A stretch of DNA of 64,000 bases from Arthrobacter sp. cf158 (GTDB lineage Bacteria > Actinomycetota > Actinomycetes > Actinomycetales > Micrococcaceae): contig NZ_FNNR01000004.1 of NCBI RefSeq assembly GCF_900106835.1, positions 1-64,000 on the forward strand, written 5' to 3'. The notes below the pieces were generated by a model, which worked only from the letters and a program-made list of their open reading frames with translations, did no database searches and was not told where the DNA came from. Shown here piece after piece: positions 33,351 through 42,865 of this stretch. Position 1 is the first letter of the stretch; each line of letters starts with the position of its first letter. Both the position numbers and the translations under genes were made by a program.

Positions 33351-35987
33351 ATGCCTACGCACCTGAACCAGTCGGTCGCCGACTCTGCACTGCTGATGAA
33401 ATCGCTCCCGCTTGGCCTGCTCCGGACCTTCCTGCAGTCGGACGCGGAGAACGGTATTACGCCCCAGCTCTTCTCAGAGCTCAAGGTGCTGGCGCGCGTC
33501 CCGGGCCTGCTGGTGGCCTGCAACTACGGCGGTACGCTCTGCTCCGCAGAGGGTGTGTCCACGGAGACCCTTCCTTTGGACAGCGCAGCAGTGGCACTCC
33601 GTGCCCTCGCAGCCTTGCCGAACACCCATACGGCCATCATCTCCGGCAGGTCGCTGAGGGACTTGGCTGCAGTGTCCAGGCTTCCGGCCGAGGTTCACCT
33701 GGTGGGGTCCCACGGTGTGGAGTTCGACATGGGCTATGCCTACACGCTCTCCCTCGCTACGGAGCAGCTCCTCCAACAGGTGGCTACGGCGCTGACCGAG
33801 GCCGTGGGGTTCGAGAAGGGCGTCAGCATTGTTCGCAAGCCGGTGGGCCTGGCCGTGCACACCAGGCCCGCGACGCCCGAGGTAGTGGACCGCGTCATTT
33901 TCAGGGCCCAGCAGATCGCCATTGAATGCGGGCTGTACTTCATCATTGACGGTTCCGTCCTTGACCTCACGGTTGAGGAACCCGCCAAGGGCCAGGCGCT
34001 GGAGCAGCTACGCGCACGGCTCGGGGTCAGCGCCGCGCTGTACGCGGGGGACGCCGAAAGTGACGAGAAAGCACTGGCCACCCTGCGCGGACCGGACCTC
34101 GGTTTGCATGTGGGATCGGGGGATACGACGGCGGCACACACCCTTCCGGACCCGGAAGCCTTTGCGCGCGTGCTGGCTTTGTTGTTCGAACTGCGGCGGG
34201 CCTGGCTTTTTGGCGAGGACGCCGTCGGTTTGGAGCGGCATTCGATGATCGGCAACGGAAGCTCCACGGCATTGCTCACACCGGATGCCAAGGTTTGTTG
34301 GATGAGCCATCCGCTGCCCGATTCGGGATCGTTGTTTGCCCATATCCTGGGAGGGGATCCCGCGGGGCACTTCAGCATTGAGCCCATGAAGCCCTCGCCG
34401 GTATTGGCGCAGCGCTATGTGGACAACACCATGATTGTGGAGACACGTTGGGCGGACGTTACTGTCACCGATTACCTGGAGCCTGCCCCTGAGGGCATCA
34501 CCAGCCTGGTCCGCGTACTTTCCGGCACGGGAAGGGCCCGGGTGGTGTTCGCACCAAGACCGGACTATGCCAATGCGCCGTTCAGCATGGAGGCCCGCGG
34601 CGAGGAAGTGCACATCATCGGCACCTCGGATCCGATCATCCTCTCCGCGCCGGGAGTCACGTTCCTCATCACGAGCGACGGAAAGTACGCCACGGCAACC
34701 GCGGAAATCTCCCTCCAGGACGGCCCGATCGTGCTGAACCTGCGGTGCGGCGATACTGAGCCGCCACCCGCGGACCCGGCGGGCGAACCCAACCGTCGTG
34801 CCGCCGTCGGGCAGGTAGCGCGTGAGTGGGTCAAGGCGCTGCAGTTGCCCAGCATCAAAACCTCGCTGGTGCGGCGCTCGGCCCTGGTGTTGAAGTCGTT
34901 GGTCCATGAGCCCACCGGCGCCGTCCTCGCAGCGCCCACCACGTCCTTGCCGGAAGGCATCGGGGGGACGCGAAACTGGGACTACCGGTATTGCTGGCTG
35001 CGTGACGGGTCCATGACGGTGAACTCGTTGGTTTCGCTGGGATCCACGGATGAAGCGGACGGGTTCCTGCGCTGGCTGGGACGCATCCTGGACAACGCCC
35101 CCGGCCCGGAATGGTTGCACCCCTTGTACTCCGTGACCGGTTCCCCGTTGTCCACGGAAGCAATCGTGGAAAGCCTGCCTGGCTATGCGGGTTCGCGGCC
35201 CGTGCGCATCGGCAACGCGGCTGACCACCAGGTCCAGCTGGATGTCTTTGGGCCCATCGCAGAACTGATTCACGATCTGGCGGAGCGGCGCGGATTCCTG
35301 CCGGAGGAGCACTGGTTCCTCATGGAGCAGATGGCGCACGCGGTACTTGCCCGCTGGCACGAGCCGGACCACGGCATTTGGGAAGCCCGCCGGCCGCCGC
35401 GGCATCATGTGTACACCAAAGTCATGTGCTGGGTGACGCTGGACCGCGCTGGGCGGACCGCCACGCTCCACGGCCGTTCACCTCACGCGGACTGGGCGCC
35501 CACGGCCGCCACGATCCGGGAAGAAGTTCTCCGTGAAGGCTGGGACTCGTCCGCTGCGTCGTACACGGTGGCCTACGACAGTCCGGACCTGGACGCCGCG
35601 GTCCTGCACATCGGGATCTCGGGCCTTCTGGATGTCCAGGACCAGCGGTTCCTGGATACCGTGACGGCCGTTGAGCGGGAGTTGCGGGTGGGGCCCACAG
35701 TGTTCCGGTACAGGTACGACGACGGCCTGCCGGGTTTGGAGGGCGGCTTCCACATCTGCACCACCTGGCTGATAGAGGCCTACCTCGCGGTTGGCCGTTT
35801 GGACGATGCGCTGGAGTTGTTCAACCAATTGGTGGCGTTGTTCGGGCCTACGGGTTTGCTGCCGGAGGAGTACGACCCCGGGACTGAGACGCACCTGGGC
35901 AACCATCCCCAGGCGTACTCGCATTTGGGCTTCATCCGTTGCGCACAGCTCCTGGACCATTACCTGGCCAGCGCGGACGTGGAGTAG
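33351..35987 (+). CDS. degenerate trehalose-phosphatase domain fused to GH15 glycosidase
   Basis: 878 residues. Residues ~50-275 match OtsB-type HAD phosphatases: motif II region IISGRSL (~96-103), HGVEF, and a motif IV-like GDAESDE (233-239). But motif I, normally DFDGTL, reads NYGGTL (58-63), so both catalytic aspartates are absent and this domain cannot be a normal HAD phosphatase. From ~295 the protein is a GH15 glucoamylase/trehalase-type domain, with an N-terminal beta-sandwich and catalytic barrel (GGTRNWDYRYCWLRDGSM ~538-555; LPEEYDPGTETHLGN ~835). GH15 trehalases are known in actinobacteria, so trehalose hydrolysis is likely. The domain could sense trehalose 6-phosphate. GGAAGG precedes ATG. 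Confidence 0.86.
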   Translation: MPTHLNQSVADSALLMKSLPLGLLRTFLQSDAENGITPQLFSELKVLARVPGLLVACNYGGTLCSAEGVSTETLPLDSAAVALRALAALPNTHTAIISGRSLRDLAAVSRLPAEVHLVGSHGVEFDMGYAYTLSLATEQLLQQVATALTEAVGFEKGVSIVRKPVGLAVHTRPATPEVVDRVIFRAQQIAIECGLYFIIDGSVLDLTVEEPAKGQALEQLRARLGVSAALYAGDAESDEKALATLRGPDLGLHVGSGDTTAAHTLPDPEAFARVLALLFELRRAWLFGEDAVGLERHSMIGNGSSTALLTPDAKVCWMSHPLPDSGSLFAHILGGDPAGHFSIEPMKPSPVLAQRYVDNTMIVETRWADVTVTDYLEPAPEGITSLVRVLSGTGRARVVFAPRPDYANAPFSMEARGEEVHIIGTSDPIILSAPGVTFLITSDGKYATATAEISLQDGPIVLNLRCGDTEPPPADPAGEPNRRAAVGQVAREWVKALQLPSIKTSLVRRSALVLKSLVHEPTGAVLAAPTTSLPEGIGGTRNWDYRYCWLRDGSMTVNSLVSLGSTDEADGFLRWLGRILDNAPGPEWLHPLYSVTGSPLSTEAIVESLPGYAGSRPVRIGNAADHQVQLDVFGPIAELIHDLAERRGFLPEEHWFLMEQMAHAVLARWHEPDHGIWEARRPPRHHVYTKVMCWVTLDRAGRTATLHGRSPHADWAPTAATIREEVLREGWDSSAASYTVAYDSPDLDAAVLHIGISGLLDVQDQRFLDTVTAVERELRVGPTVFRYRYDDGLPGLEGGFHICTTWLIEAYLAVGRLDDALELFNQLVALFGPTGLLPEEYDPGTETHLGNHPQAYSHLGFIRCAQLLDHYLASADVE

Positions 35988-36005
35988 CCCGGCCAAAGGA
36001 CAGCG

Positions 36006-36932
36006 CTACGCGAGCAACAACGCCACGGCGATCATTGCCGGTACCGCCACGATGGTGGTGATGAGCACGGTGTCCTTGGCCACGGTGATTCCGGCCTGGT
36101 AGCGGTTGGCCGCCACGAACACGTTCTGGGCTGTGGGCAACGCGGAGGTGACCACCACGGCAAACAGGGCGTGCCCCTCCATGCCCAGGGCAAAGCGTGC
36201 AAAGAGGTAGGCGATCAGCGGGTGGACAATCAACTTAAACCCGCTCGCCAACAAGGTGTCCAGCCTGCGTCCGGCGGACTTCTGCAGGGGCTTGGATCCG
36301 TTGAGGCTCATGCCAAACGCCATGAGCATGGCCGGGATCGCTGCGCCGCCAATGAGGTGGATGGGCTCCAGAATGAGCGTGGGCACCTGGAAACCAGTAC
36401 CTGCCACCAGCAGGCCCAGTGCTGAGCCCACAATCATGGGGTTCTTCACGATCATCAACAGGAAACGCAGGGGAGTGGTGCGGTGGGAGCTGGTGCTGGC
36501 ATCGAGGGCCATCAAGTACATCGGTGTGAAGAACGCCAGCTGGAAAATCAGCAGGGGCGCCACATAGCTGGCATCGCCCAGGACGAACACGGCAATGGGG
36601 ATGCCGAGGTTGGCCGAGTTGGCCAGCGACGAACTCATCGATGACATGAGCGCCTCCGGCATGCTGCGTTTGAGCCAGAACTTGACGATCAGGAAGAACA
36701 GCAGCCCTGTGATGACGGCGCCTACCGCGGTCACCAAGAGAGGCGCGGCAAAAACATCGTGCAGCTTGGCCTTGCTCAGGGTTTCGAACAAGAGCGCCGG
36801 ACTCGCCACGAAGAACGTCAGCGAACTCAGCACCGAGCGGGCATTCTCACCCAGAATGCCGCGACGCCCAACGAACATGCCAACCAGGATGATGGCCCAG
36901 ACAACAAAAAACCCGGACAGGACGCCGATCAT
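36006..36932 (-). CDS. AEC family transporter
   Basis: 308 residues with about ten hydrophobic segments; ILVGMFVGRRGIL at the N-terminus, SSSLANSANLGIPIAVFVLGD and SALPTAQNVFVAANRY near the C-terminus are typical of the auxin efflux carrier/malate permease family. Members carry organic acids or related compounds; the direction and substrate cannot be read. It lies convergent to the trehalose-phosphatase-GH15 gene, with only 18 bp between the stops. No operon partner. Confidence 0.88.
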   Translation of the reverse strand: MIGVLSGFFVVWAIILVGMFVGRRGILGENARSVLSSLTFFVASPALLFETLSKAKLHDVFAAPLLVTAVGAVITGLLFFLIVKFWLKRSMPEALMSSMSSSLANSANLGIPIAVFVLGDASYVAPLLIFQLAFFTPMYLMALDASTSSHRTTPLRFLLMIVKNPMIVGSALGLLVAGTGFQVPTLILEPIHLIGGAAIPAMLMAFGMSLNGSKPLQKSAGRRLDTLLASGFKLIVHPLIAYLFARFALGMEGHALFAVVVTSALPTAQNVFVAANRYQAGITVAKDTVLITTIVAVPAMIAVALLLA

Positions 36933-37040
36933 GACAGCGGACGGGTGGGGTTTCGGCGGGTCACGGTTCCCAGCCTAGCCAGAGACGGCATCCGAGTAAG
37001 CGTTTTCAGGCGGAAGTTCCGTTATGTGGACGCCACAACG

Positions 37041-37080
37041 CGCTCGACGCCGGCACCCCAGTGAGTGCCGGCGTCGAGCG
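37041..37080 (-). terminator. hairpin terminator downstream of panD
   Basis: Perfect 16-bp stem (37041-37056 with 37065-37080) around an 8-base loop, 13 bp beyond the panD stop codon on the reverse strand. No reverse-strand T-run follows. Confidence 0.8.
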
Positions 37081-37093
37081 TTGTTGTTGAGCC

Positions 37094-37525
37094 TTAGCTC
37101 AGGTGCGCTGCGTTGCTGAGGGCGTGCGGCGGACGCATGAGTCCGGGCGTGTGGCCCTCCGCGGGGTCGTTTCCGAGCTGCAGGATCTTGTTGTCCTTGC
37201 CCACGTGGACCACCTTGGGTTGGTACGCCCGGGCCTCTTCCGTGGTCATTTCCGCGTAGGTGATCAGGATGACGGTGTCGCCGACGTGGACCATGTGGGC
37301 GGCCGCGCCGTTGATCCCGATCACGCCGGAACCGCGCTCGCCGGCAATGGTGTACGTCTCCAGCCGGGCGCCGTTGGTGACGTCCACAATGGAGACGAGC
37401 TCACCGGGAAGGATGTCGGCCGCGTCCAGGAGGTCCAGGTCGACAGTGACCGAACCGACGTAGTGGAGGTCGGCATGGGTCACCGTTGCACGGTGGATCT
37501 TGGACTTGAACATTGTGCGGATCAT
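37094..37525 (-). CDS. panD: aspartate 1-decarboxylase
   Basis: 143 residues. The self-cleavage site is visible as Gly24-Ser25 in [13 protein letters not shown], producing the pyruvoyl group after processing, and Thr57/Tyr58 ([33 protein letters not shown]) are conserved. It converts L-aspartate to beta-alanine for pantothenate and CoA synthesis. The C-terminal tail extends beyond the E. coli enzyme (~126 residues), which is usual in actinobacteria. It is not next to panB/panC here. Start ATG 37525. Confidence 0.96.
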   Translation of the reverse strand: MIRTMFKSKIHRATVTHADLHYVGSVTVDLDLLDAADILPGELVSIVDVTNGARLETYTIAGERGSGVIGINGAAAHMVHVGDTVILITYAEMTTEEARAYQPKVVHVGKDNKILQLGNDPAEGHTPGLMRPPHALSNAAHLS

Positions 37526-37587
37526 AATGCGTTCAGTTTAGCGCGGCACCCTCGTCCGGCGCTGTGACGTACCAGACGTTCGCCCGA

Positions 37588-37624
37588 GAGGTCAGCGGCG
37601 TCAGGATGCCACGCCGCTGACCTC
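37588..37624 (-). terminator. hairpin overlapping the rhaB 3' end
   Basis: GAGGTCAGCGGCGT (37588-37601) pairs with 37611-37624 around a 9-base loop. The rhaB stop codon (37601-37603) straddles the stem-loop junction, so the hairpin includes the final codons. Termination activity is uncertain, as no T-run follows. Confidence 0.55.
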
Positions 37625-39109
37625 GTGGGATGGCTCGTAGTTTTCCAAGCTGGTTCCCGCGACCACAAGCCCCCGCAGCTCAGCCAATCCGCCCGTCACC
37701 ACGCCCGCAGCGCGTGCCTGCACCAGGACATTGCCCTGCGCGGTCGCCTCAACAGGTCCAGCAACCACGGTTTTGCCCGTGGCGTCCGCAGTGAGCTGGC
37801 AGAGGAGCCGGTTCTGCGAACCTCCGCCCACAATGTGCACCACTCCGGTGCTGCGGCCCGTTAGCCGCTCTGCTTCGGCCAGAGTCCGGGCATACCCGGC
37901 GGCGAGGCTGTCCATGATGCAACGCACGACGGCGGCGGGCCGGTCCGGGAGCACGGCACCGGTGTTGCGCACGGCAGCGCGGATGCGGTCCGGCATGTTG
38001 TCCGGCGCCGTGAACGCGGGGTCGTCAGCGTTGATCTGCGGACCGCCGGTTGGCAGTGCCGCAGCCGAATCGAGCAACGCGGGCAGCGACTGGCTGAATC
38101 CCTGCGCAGCCCAGGCCCTCTGGCATTCGCTGAGCAACCACAGGCCACCGACATTGCGGAGGTACCGGATAGTGCCGTCCACGCCGCGTTCGTTGGTGAA
38201 GTTGGCCTTCCGGCTCGGTTCAGTGAGCACGGGCTTGTTCAGTTCCACGCCCACCAGCGACCACGTGCCGGAAGAGATGTAGGCAAAGGGCTGTTCCTGC
38301 GCGGGAACGGCTGCCACTGCCGAGGCTGTGTCATGTGAGCCCACAGCCACTACCGCGGTGTCCGCTGGCAAGCCCGTCTGCTCAAGGATCGCCGGCAACA
38401 GTGTGCCCACGGTTTCTCCGGGCTGGATGAGCTCAGGGAAGATGTTCCTGGGCAGGCCCAGGGCGTCCAGGAACCCCGTGGCCCACTCGCCCGCAACAGC
38501 GTCGAACAGCCCGGTAGTGGAGGCGTTGGTGGCCTCGGTGCGGCGCTCACCGGTGAGCAGGAACGCGATCAGGTCCGGAATCAGAAGAGCCTGCACACCG
38601 TCCAGATTCGGTTCTGAAGCGAGCTGATACACGGTGTTGAACTGCAAATACTGCAAGCCGGTGGTGGCGTACAGCTTCTCAGGGGGAATAACTGCATGGA
38701 CCCGCTCCACCGTGGCCCGGCTGCGCTCGTCCCGGTAGCTGAACGGAACCGAGGTGAGTTCGCCGGCGTCGTTCACCAGGCCGTAGTCCACAGCCCAGGT
38801 GTCGATGCCGATGCTGGTGATGTGCTCGCCGTTCGTGGCCGCCACGTCAGCGGCAGCCGCCAGACCCTTGAGTACCTCAGCGAACAGGGCGTCGAAGTCC
38901 CAGCGGAGGCCGCCGTCGAGCTCTACCACCCCGTTGGGGAAGCGGTGGATCGTCTCGAGGGCCACTCCTGTGGACGGGGAGACGCGACCCAGCATGACGC
39001 GGCCGGAGGAGGCGCCGATGTCGATGGCGGCAAATACCTGGTTTGCCTGCGGAGCGGACACCGCCCCAGCGTGTGCCGGGGCGGTGTCCGTGGTGGTTCC
39101 GTTGGTCAC
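37601..39109 (-). CDS. rhaB: rhamnulokinase (FGGY family)
   Basis: 502 residues. FGGY kinase N-terminus VFAAIDIGASSGRVMLGRVSP, with the family-specific SIGIDTWAVDYGLVNDAGEL, and the C-terminal GGGSQNRLLCQLTADATGKTVVAGPVEATAQGN. It phosphorylates L-rhamnulose at C1. It is the last gene of the rhaM-rhaI-rhaD-rhaB operon, 8 bp after the aldolase/dehydrogenase stop. A short Thr/Ala-rich N-terminal extension (~25 residues) precedes the fold. Confidence 0.94.
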   Translation of the reverse strand: MTNGTTTDTAPAHAGAVSAPQANQVFAAIDIGASSGRVMLGRVSPSTGVALETIHRFPNGVVELDGGLRWDFDALFAEVLKGLAAAADVAATNGEHITSIGIDTWAVDYGLVNDAGELTSVPFSYRDERSRATVERVHAVIPPEKLYATTGLQYLQFNTVYQLASEPNLDGVQALLIPDLIAFLLTGERRTEATNASTTGLFDAVAGEWATGFLDALGLPRNIFPELIQPGETVGTLLPAILEQTGLPADTAVVAVGSHDTASAVAAVPAQEQPFAYISSGTWSLVGVELNKPVLTEPSRKANFTNERGVDGTIRYLRNVGGLWLLSECQRAWAAQGFSQSLPALLDSAAALPTGGPQINADDPAFTAPDNMPDRIRAAVRNTGAVLPDRPAAVVRCIMDSLAAGYARTLAEAERLTGRSTGVVHIVGGGSQNRLLCQLTADATGKTVVAGPVEATAQGNVLVQARAAGVVTGGLAELRGLVVAGTSLENYEPSHEVSGVAS

Positions 39110-39117
39110 TGTCGGTC

Positions 39118-41160
39118 CTAGCGGAGGAAGGCTGCTGCCACGCCGGCGTCCACGGGGATGTGGAGGCCGGTGGTGTGGGAGAGCTCGTTGCTGGTGAGCA
39201 CGGACGCGGCGTTGGCCACGTGTTCCGGAAGGACTTCGCGCTTGAGGAGCGTGCGCTGGGCGTAGTACTTGCCCAGTTCCTGCTCGTCCACGCCGTACAC
39301 CGCGGCGCGCTTGGCGCCCCAGCCGCCGGCGAAGATGCCGGAGCCGCGGACCACGCCGTCGGGGTTGATGCCGTTGACGCGGACACCGTACTCGCCCAGT
39401 TCGGCGGCGAGCAAGCGGACCTGATGCGCCTGGTCAGCCTTGGTGGCGGAGTAGGCGATGTTGTTGGGGCCGGCGAACACGGAGTTCTTGGAGGAGATGT
39501 AGATGATGTCTCCACCGAGGCCCTGATCGATCATCACCTTGGCCGCGGCCTTGGACACCAGGAACGAGCCCTTGGCCATGACGTTGTGCTGGAGGTCCCA
39601 GTCCTTCTCCGTGGTTTCCAGCAGCGGCTTGGAGATGGACAAGCCGGCGTTGTTGACTACCAGGTCCAGGCCACCGAACGCGAGCACCGCTTCCTGGATC
39701 GCGGCAGCAATCTGGGCCTCGTCGGTCACGTCGGCCTGGACGCCGATGGCGACGTCGGAACCGCCCAGCTCCTCGGCCACCTTCTGGGCGTTCTCAAGGT
39801 TCAGATCGGCAATCACGACGCACGCGCCGTCGGACGCCAGACGGGTGGCGATCGCCTTGCCAATGCCCGACGCCGCTCCGGTCACCAGCGCGATGCGGGT
39901 GGCGTGGGACTTGGGCTTGGGCATGCGGGCGAGCTTGGCTTCTTCCAAGGCCCAGTACTCGATGCGGAATTTCTCGGATTCCTCGATGGGGGCGTAGGTG
40001 GAGATGGCCTCGGCGCCGCGCATCACGTTGATGGCGTTGATGTAGAACTCGCCGGCCACGCGGGCGGTCTGCTTGTCCTTGCCGAAGGAGAACATGCCCA
40101 CGCCGGGGATCAGCACGATTGCTGGATCGGCCCCGCGCAGTGCCGGGCTGTTTTCGTCTGCATGGCGGTCGTAGTACGCCTGGTAGTCCTCGCGGTACGC
40201 GGCGTGCAGTTCCTTGAGGCGGTTGGTTGACTCCTCGATGGTGGCGTCGGCCGGCAGGTCCAAGACCAGGGGCTTGACCTTGGTGCGCAGGAAGTGGTCC
40301 GGGCATGAGGTGCCCAGCGCGCCGAGGCGCGGGTGCTCTGCGGACTCGAGGAATTCAAGCACGACGGCCTCATCACTGAAGTGCCCCAGCTGCGGCTTGT
40401 CGGTGGAGGCCAGGCCGCGGATCACGGGAGCGAGGGCGGCTGCTTTGGCTTTTCTTTCAGTTTCCGGGAGGGCGCTGTAGCCGGCGAGCTTGGCACCAAA
40501 GGGCTCGGCCTTGCCGTTGTCCTTGATGTAGTTCTCGGCCTGGTCAATGATCCAGAGCGAGTTGGCCTCTGCTTCTTCACTGGTGGCGCCCCAGGCAGTG
40601 ATGCCGTGGCCGCCCAGGATGGTGCCGATGGCCTGCGGGTTGGCTTCCTTGATCGCCGCGATGTCCAAGCCGAGCTGGAATCCGGGACGGCGCCAGGGAA
40701 CCCACACCACCTTGCTGCCGAAGACCTTGGAGGTCAGGGCTTCGCCGTCCACCGCCGTCGCGATGGCAATCCCCGAGTCAGGGTGCAGGTGGTCAACGTG
40801 CGCAGCGTCCACCAGGCCGTGCATGGCGGTATCGATGGACGGCGCAGCGCCGCCCTTTCCGTGCAGGCAGTAATCGAACGCGGCCACCATTTCGTCTTCA
40901 CGCTCGACGCCGGGGTAAACGGACTTCAGTGCCTGCAAGCGGTCCAGCCGGAGGACGGCCAGGTTCTCAGCCTTCAGCGTGCCGAGGTCTCCGCCGGAGC
41001 CTTTGACCCACAGGAGTTCAACGTCCTGGCCAGTGACAGGATCCTTCTCGGTGCCCTTGGCGGAGGTGTTGCCGCCGGCGAAGTTGGTGTTCCGCTTGTC
41101 CGCGCCGAGGCGGTTGGAACGGGAAATCAGCTCTTCAACAGTCTTGGTTGTGTTCTGCAT
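39118..41160 (-). CDS. bifunctional rhamnulose-1-phosphate aldolase/short-chain dehydrogenase
   Basis: 680 residues in two parts. Residues ~1-420 are a class II aldolase/adducin-type domain (SNRLGADKRNTNFAGGNTSAKG; HVDHLHPDSGIAIATAVDGE with zinc-binding histidines). Residues ~430-680 are an SDR with TGAASGIGKAIATRLA, NNAG and YSATKADQ (Tyr-x-x-x-Lys). These RhaD-type fusions make lactaldehyde plus DHAP, with the SDR reducing or oxidising lactaldehyde. ATG 41160 is used since AAGG is seven bases upstream; ATG 41166 is an alternative. It starts 12 bp after the rhaI stop. Confidence 0.93.
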   Translation of the reverse strand: MQNTTKTVEELISRSNRLGADKRNTNFAGGNTSAKGTEKDPVTGQDVELLWVKGSGGDLGTLKAENLAVLRLDRLQALKSVYPGVEREDEMVAAFDYCLHGKGGAAPSIDTAMHGLVDAAHVDHLHPDSGIAIATAVDGEALTSKVFGSKVVWVPWRRPGFQLGLDIAAIKEANPQAIGTILGGHGITAWGATSEEAEANSLWIIDQAENYIKDNGKAEPFGAKLAGYSALPETERKAKAAALAPVIRGLASTDKPQLGHFSDEAVVLEFLESAEHPRLGALGTSCPDHFLRTKVKPLVLDLPADATIEESTNRLKELHAAYREDYQAYYDRHADENSPALRGADPAIVLIPGVGMFSFGKDKQTARVAGEFYINAINVMRGAEAISTYAPIEESEKFRIEYWALEEAKLARMPKPKSHATRIALVTGAASGIGKAIATRLASDGACVVIADLNLENAQKVAEELGGSDVAIGVQADVTDEAQIAAAIQEAVLAFGGLDLVVNNAGLSISKPLLETTEKDWDLQHNVMAKGSFLVSKAAAKVMIDQGLGGDIIYISSKNSVFAGPNNIAYSATKADQAHQVRLLAAELGEYGVRVNGINPDGVVRGSGIFAGGWGAKRAAVYGVDEQELGKYYAQRTLLKREVLPEHVANAASVLTSNELSHTTGLHIPVDAGVAAAFLR

Positions 41161-41171
41161 GTTCATGCCTT

Positions 41172-42338
41172 TTATGCGCCCCATCCGGCTTGCTGGCCGC
41201 CTGCGCGGTCCTCGTTGATCTTCTTCTGGTATCCGCTGGCCTTGTACGCGGCCATCGGGTCGGCGGGCAGGCCGCGGGATTCGCGCCACTCAGCCAGGAC
41301 CGGGCGGACATCGGTGTAGAAGGCATCGTTGAAGATGCCGTTGGCGGCCAGGACATCCCCGGCACGCTGTGCTTCGGAGAGTGCTGCGGTGTCCACCAGC
41401 AGGGCGCGGGCGGTCATTTCCTGGACGTTGAGGACCGAGCGGATCTGGCCCGGGATCTTCTCTTCGAGGTTGTGGCACTGGTCCAACATCAGCGCGACAC
41501 CGGAGTCCTTGCCGAAGCCACCACCGCGGATGACCTCGTGCATGATGCGGAACAGCTGGAACGGATCAGCTGCGCCAACAATCAGGTCATCATCGGCGTA
41601 GAAGCGGGAGTTGAAGTCGAACGAGCCCAGCTTGCCCAGACGCAGGAGCTGCATCACGATGAACTCGATGTTGGTGCCCGGGGCGTGGTGGCCGGTGTCC
41701 AGGCAGACGAAGGCCTTCTCACCCAGTGCAAGGGTCTGAGCGTAGGACGTTCCCCAGTCCGGAACATCGGTGTGATAGAAAGCGGGTTCGAAGAACTTGT
41801 ATTCCAAGACCAGGCGCTGCTGGTCACCGAGGCCCGCGTAGATTTCCTGGAGCGACTCTGCCAGGCGGTCCTGGCGGCCGCGGATGTCATCCTGGCCGGG
41901 GTAGTTGGTGCCATCAGCAAGCCAGATCTTCAGGTCCTTGGACCCGGTGGCGTGCATGATCTCGATGCACTCCAGGTGGTGATCGATGGCCCGGCGGCGC
42001 ACGGACTCGTTGGACGAGGTCAGGGAGCCGAACTTGTACTCGTCATCCTGGAAAGTGTTGGAGTTGATGGTGCCCAGCCCCACGCCCAGGCCAGCGGCGT
42101 ATTCGCGGAGGGCGGCGTAGTCATCAACCTTGTCCCAGGGAATGTGCAGTGCCACAGTAGGAGCGAGCCCCGTGAGTTCGTGAACCTTGGCGGCGTCGGC
42201 GATCTTTTCCTGAACGGTGCGCGGAGTACCCGGGGTGCCGAAGACCTTGAACCGGGTCCCGGAATTTCCGTAGGCCCAGGACGGCACTTCAATGGCCAGT
42301 TCCCCTAGACGGCCCAGGGCCGATTCTGTGGTGTTCAT
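41172..42338 (-). CDS. rhaI: L-rhamnose isomerase
   Basis: 388 residues of the actinobacterial/Pseudomonas-type rhamnose isomerase (TIM barrel). Metal-site motifs include LALHIPWDK-like TVALHIPWDKVDDYA, KIWLADGTNYPGQDD, LEYKFFEPAFYHTDVPDWGT and CLDTGHHAPGTNIEF. It converts L-rhamnose to L-rhamnulose. ATG 42338 overlaps the rhaM stop by 4 bp. This is the larger-scale RhaI type and not the E. coli RhaA type. Confidence 0.93.
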   Translation of the reverse strand: MNTTESALGRLGELAIEVPSWAYGNSGTRFKVFGTPGTPRTVQEKIADAAKVHELTGLAPTVALHIPWDKVDDYAALREYAAGLGVGLGTINSNTFQDDEYKFGSLTSSNESVRRRAIDHHLECIEIMHATGSKDLKIWLADGTNYPGQDDIRGRQDRLAESLQEIYAGLGDQQRLVLEYKFFEPAFYHTDVPDWGTSYAQTLALGEKAFVCLDTGHHAPGTNIEFIVMQLLRLGKLGSFDFNSRFYADDDLIVGAADPFQLFRIMHEVIRGGGFGKDSGVALMLDQCHNLEEKIPGQIRSVLNVQEMTARALLVDTAALSEAQRAGDVLAANGIFNDAFYTDVRPVLAEWRESRGLPADPMAAYKASGYQKKINEDRAGGQQAGWGA

Positions 42339-42739
42339 GCTTGTTCCTTTTGGTATTCGTGGGCGGCGTGCTTATTGATGTGTGTGGGGTAGGCGGCATC
42401 TGTGACGCCTGCTGCGGCGAGCTGATCCTCAAGGTTGAAAACTTCCTCGACGATTTCAAAGCCCTGGTCTGGAGGGAGGTCACTGTTGGCGAACAAGGAT
42501 GCCATCTCGGCCTGCCAGCGGGCGTTAACCTCAGTGATTGCCATGCGGGCCTGCGCTTCCGCGTAGTCTTCGCATTCCAGGTAGCCGATCAGCTGGCCAT
42601 CGGGAGCAAGGAACAGGGAGTAGTTGTTCCACCCTGCGTTTTTCAATGCGGACAGCATCTCCGGCCATACGGCGGCGTGGCGCTGCTTGTACTCGGCCAT
42701 CAGTTCCGGCTGGACTGAAGAGCGGAAACAAACCCTCAT
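42335..42739 (-). CDS. rhaM: L-rhamnose mutarotase
   Basis: 134 residues (usual ~105-110), the extra length being a C-terminal tail. MRVCFRSSVQPELMAEYKQRHAAVWPEMLSALKNAGWNNYSLFL matches RhaM, including the His in QRHAAVWPEM, with a conserved Trp/Tyr pair. It interconverts rhamnose anomers. It is the first gene of the rhamnose operon, divergent from the LacI regulator across 126 bp that contain two operators. Confidence 0.92.
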   Translation of the reverse strand: MRVCFRSSVQPELMAEYKQRHAAVWPEMLSALKNAGWNNYSLFLAPDGQLIGYLECEDYAEAQARMAITEVNARWQAEMASLFANSDLPPDQGFEIVEEVFNLEDQLAAAGVTDAAYPTHINKHAAHEYQKEQA

Positions 42740-42764
42740 GTGCGGATCTCCAGGGTTACTCGTC

Positions 42765-42794
42765 TTTGAATCGTTTCATTTGTTACGATTCAAA
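42765..42794. promoter_or_regulatory. tandem LacI-type operators in rhaM/lacI intergenic region
   Basis: TGAATCGTTTCA (42767-42778) and TGTTACGATTCA (42781-42792) are LacI-type palindromes with central CG, spaced 14 bp. Together they form a TTTGAATCG-N12-CGATTCAAA inverted repeat. The position between divergent starts suits autoregulation and control of the rhamnose operon. Confidence 0.75.
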
Positions 42795-42865
42795 TTACCC
42801 TCGTAAACGGGAGGGTGTCAAGGCGTTTCCAACACATTGACGTCAGCCAGCGGAGATCGGAAAGC

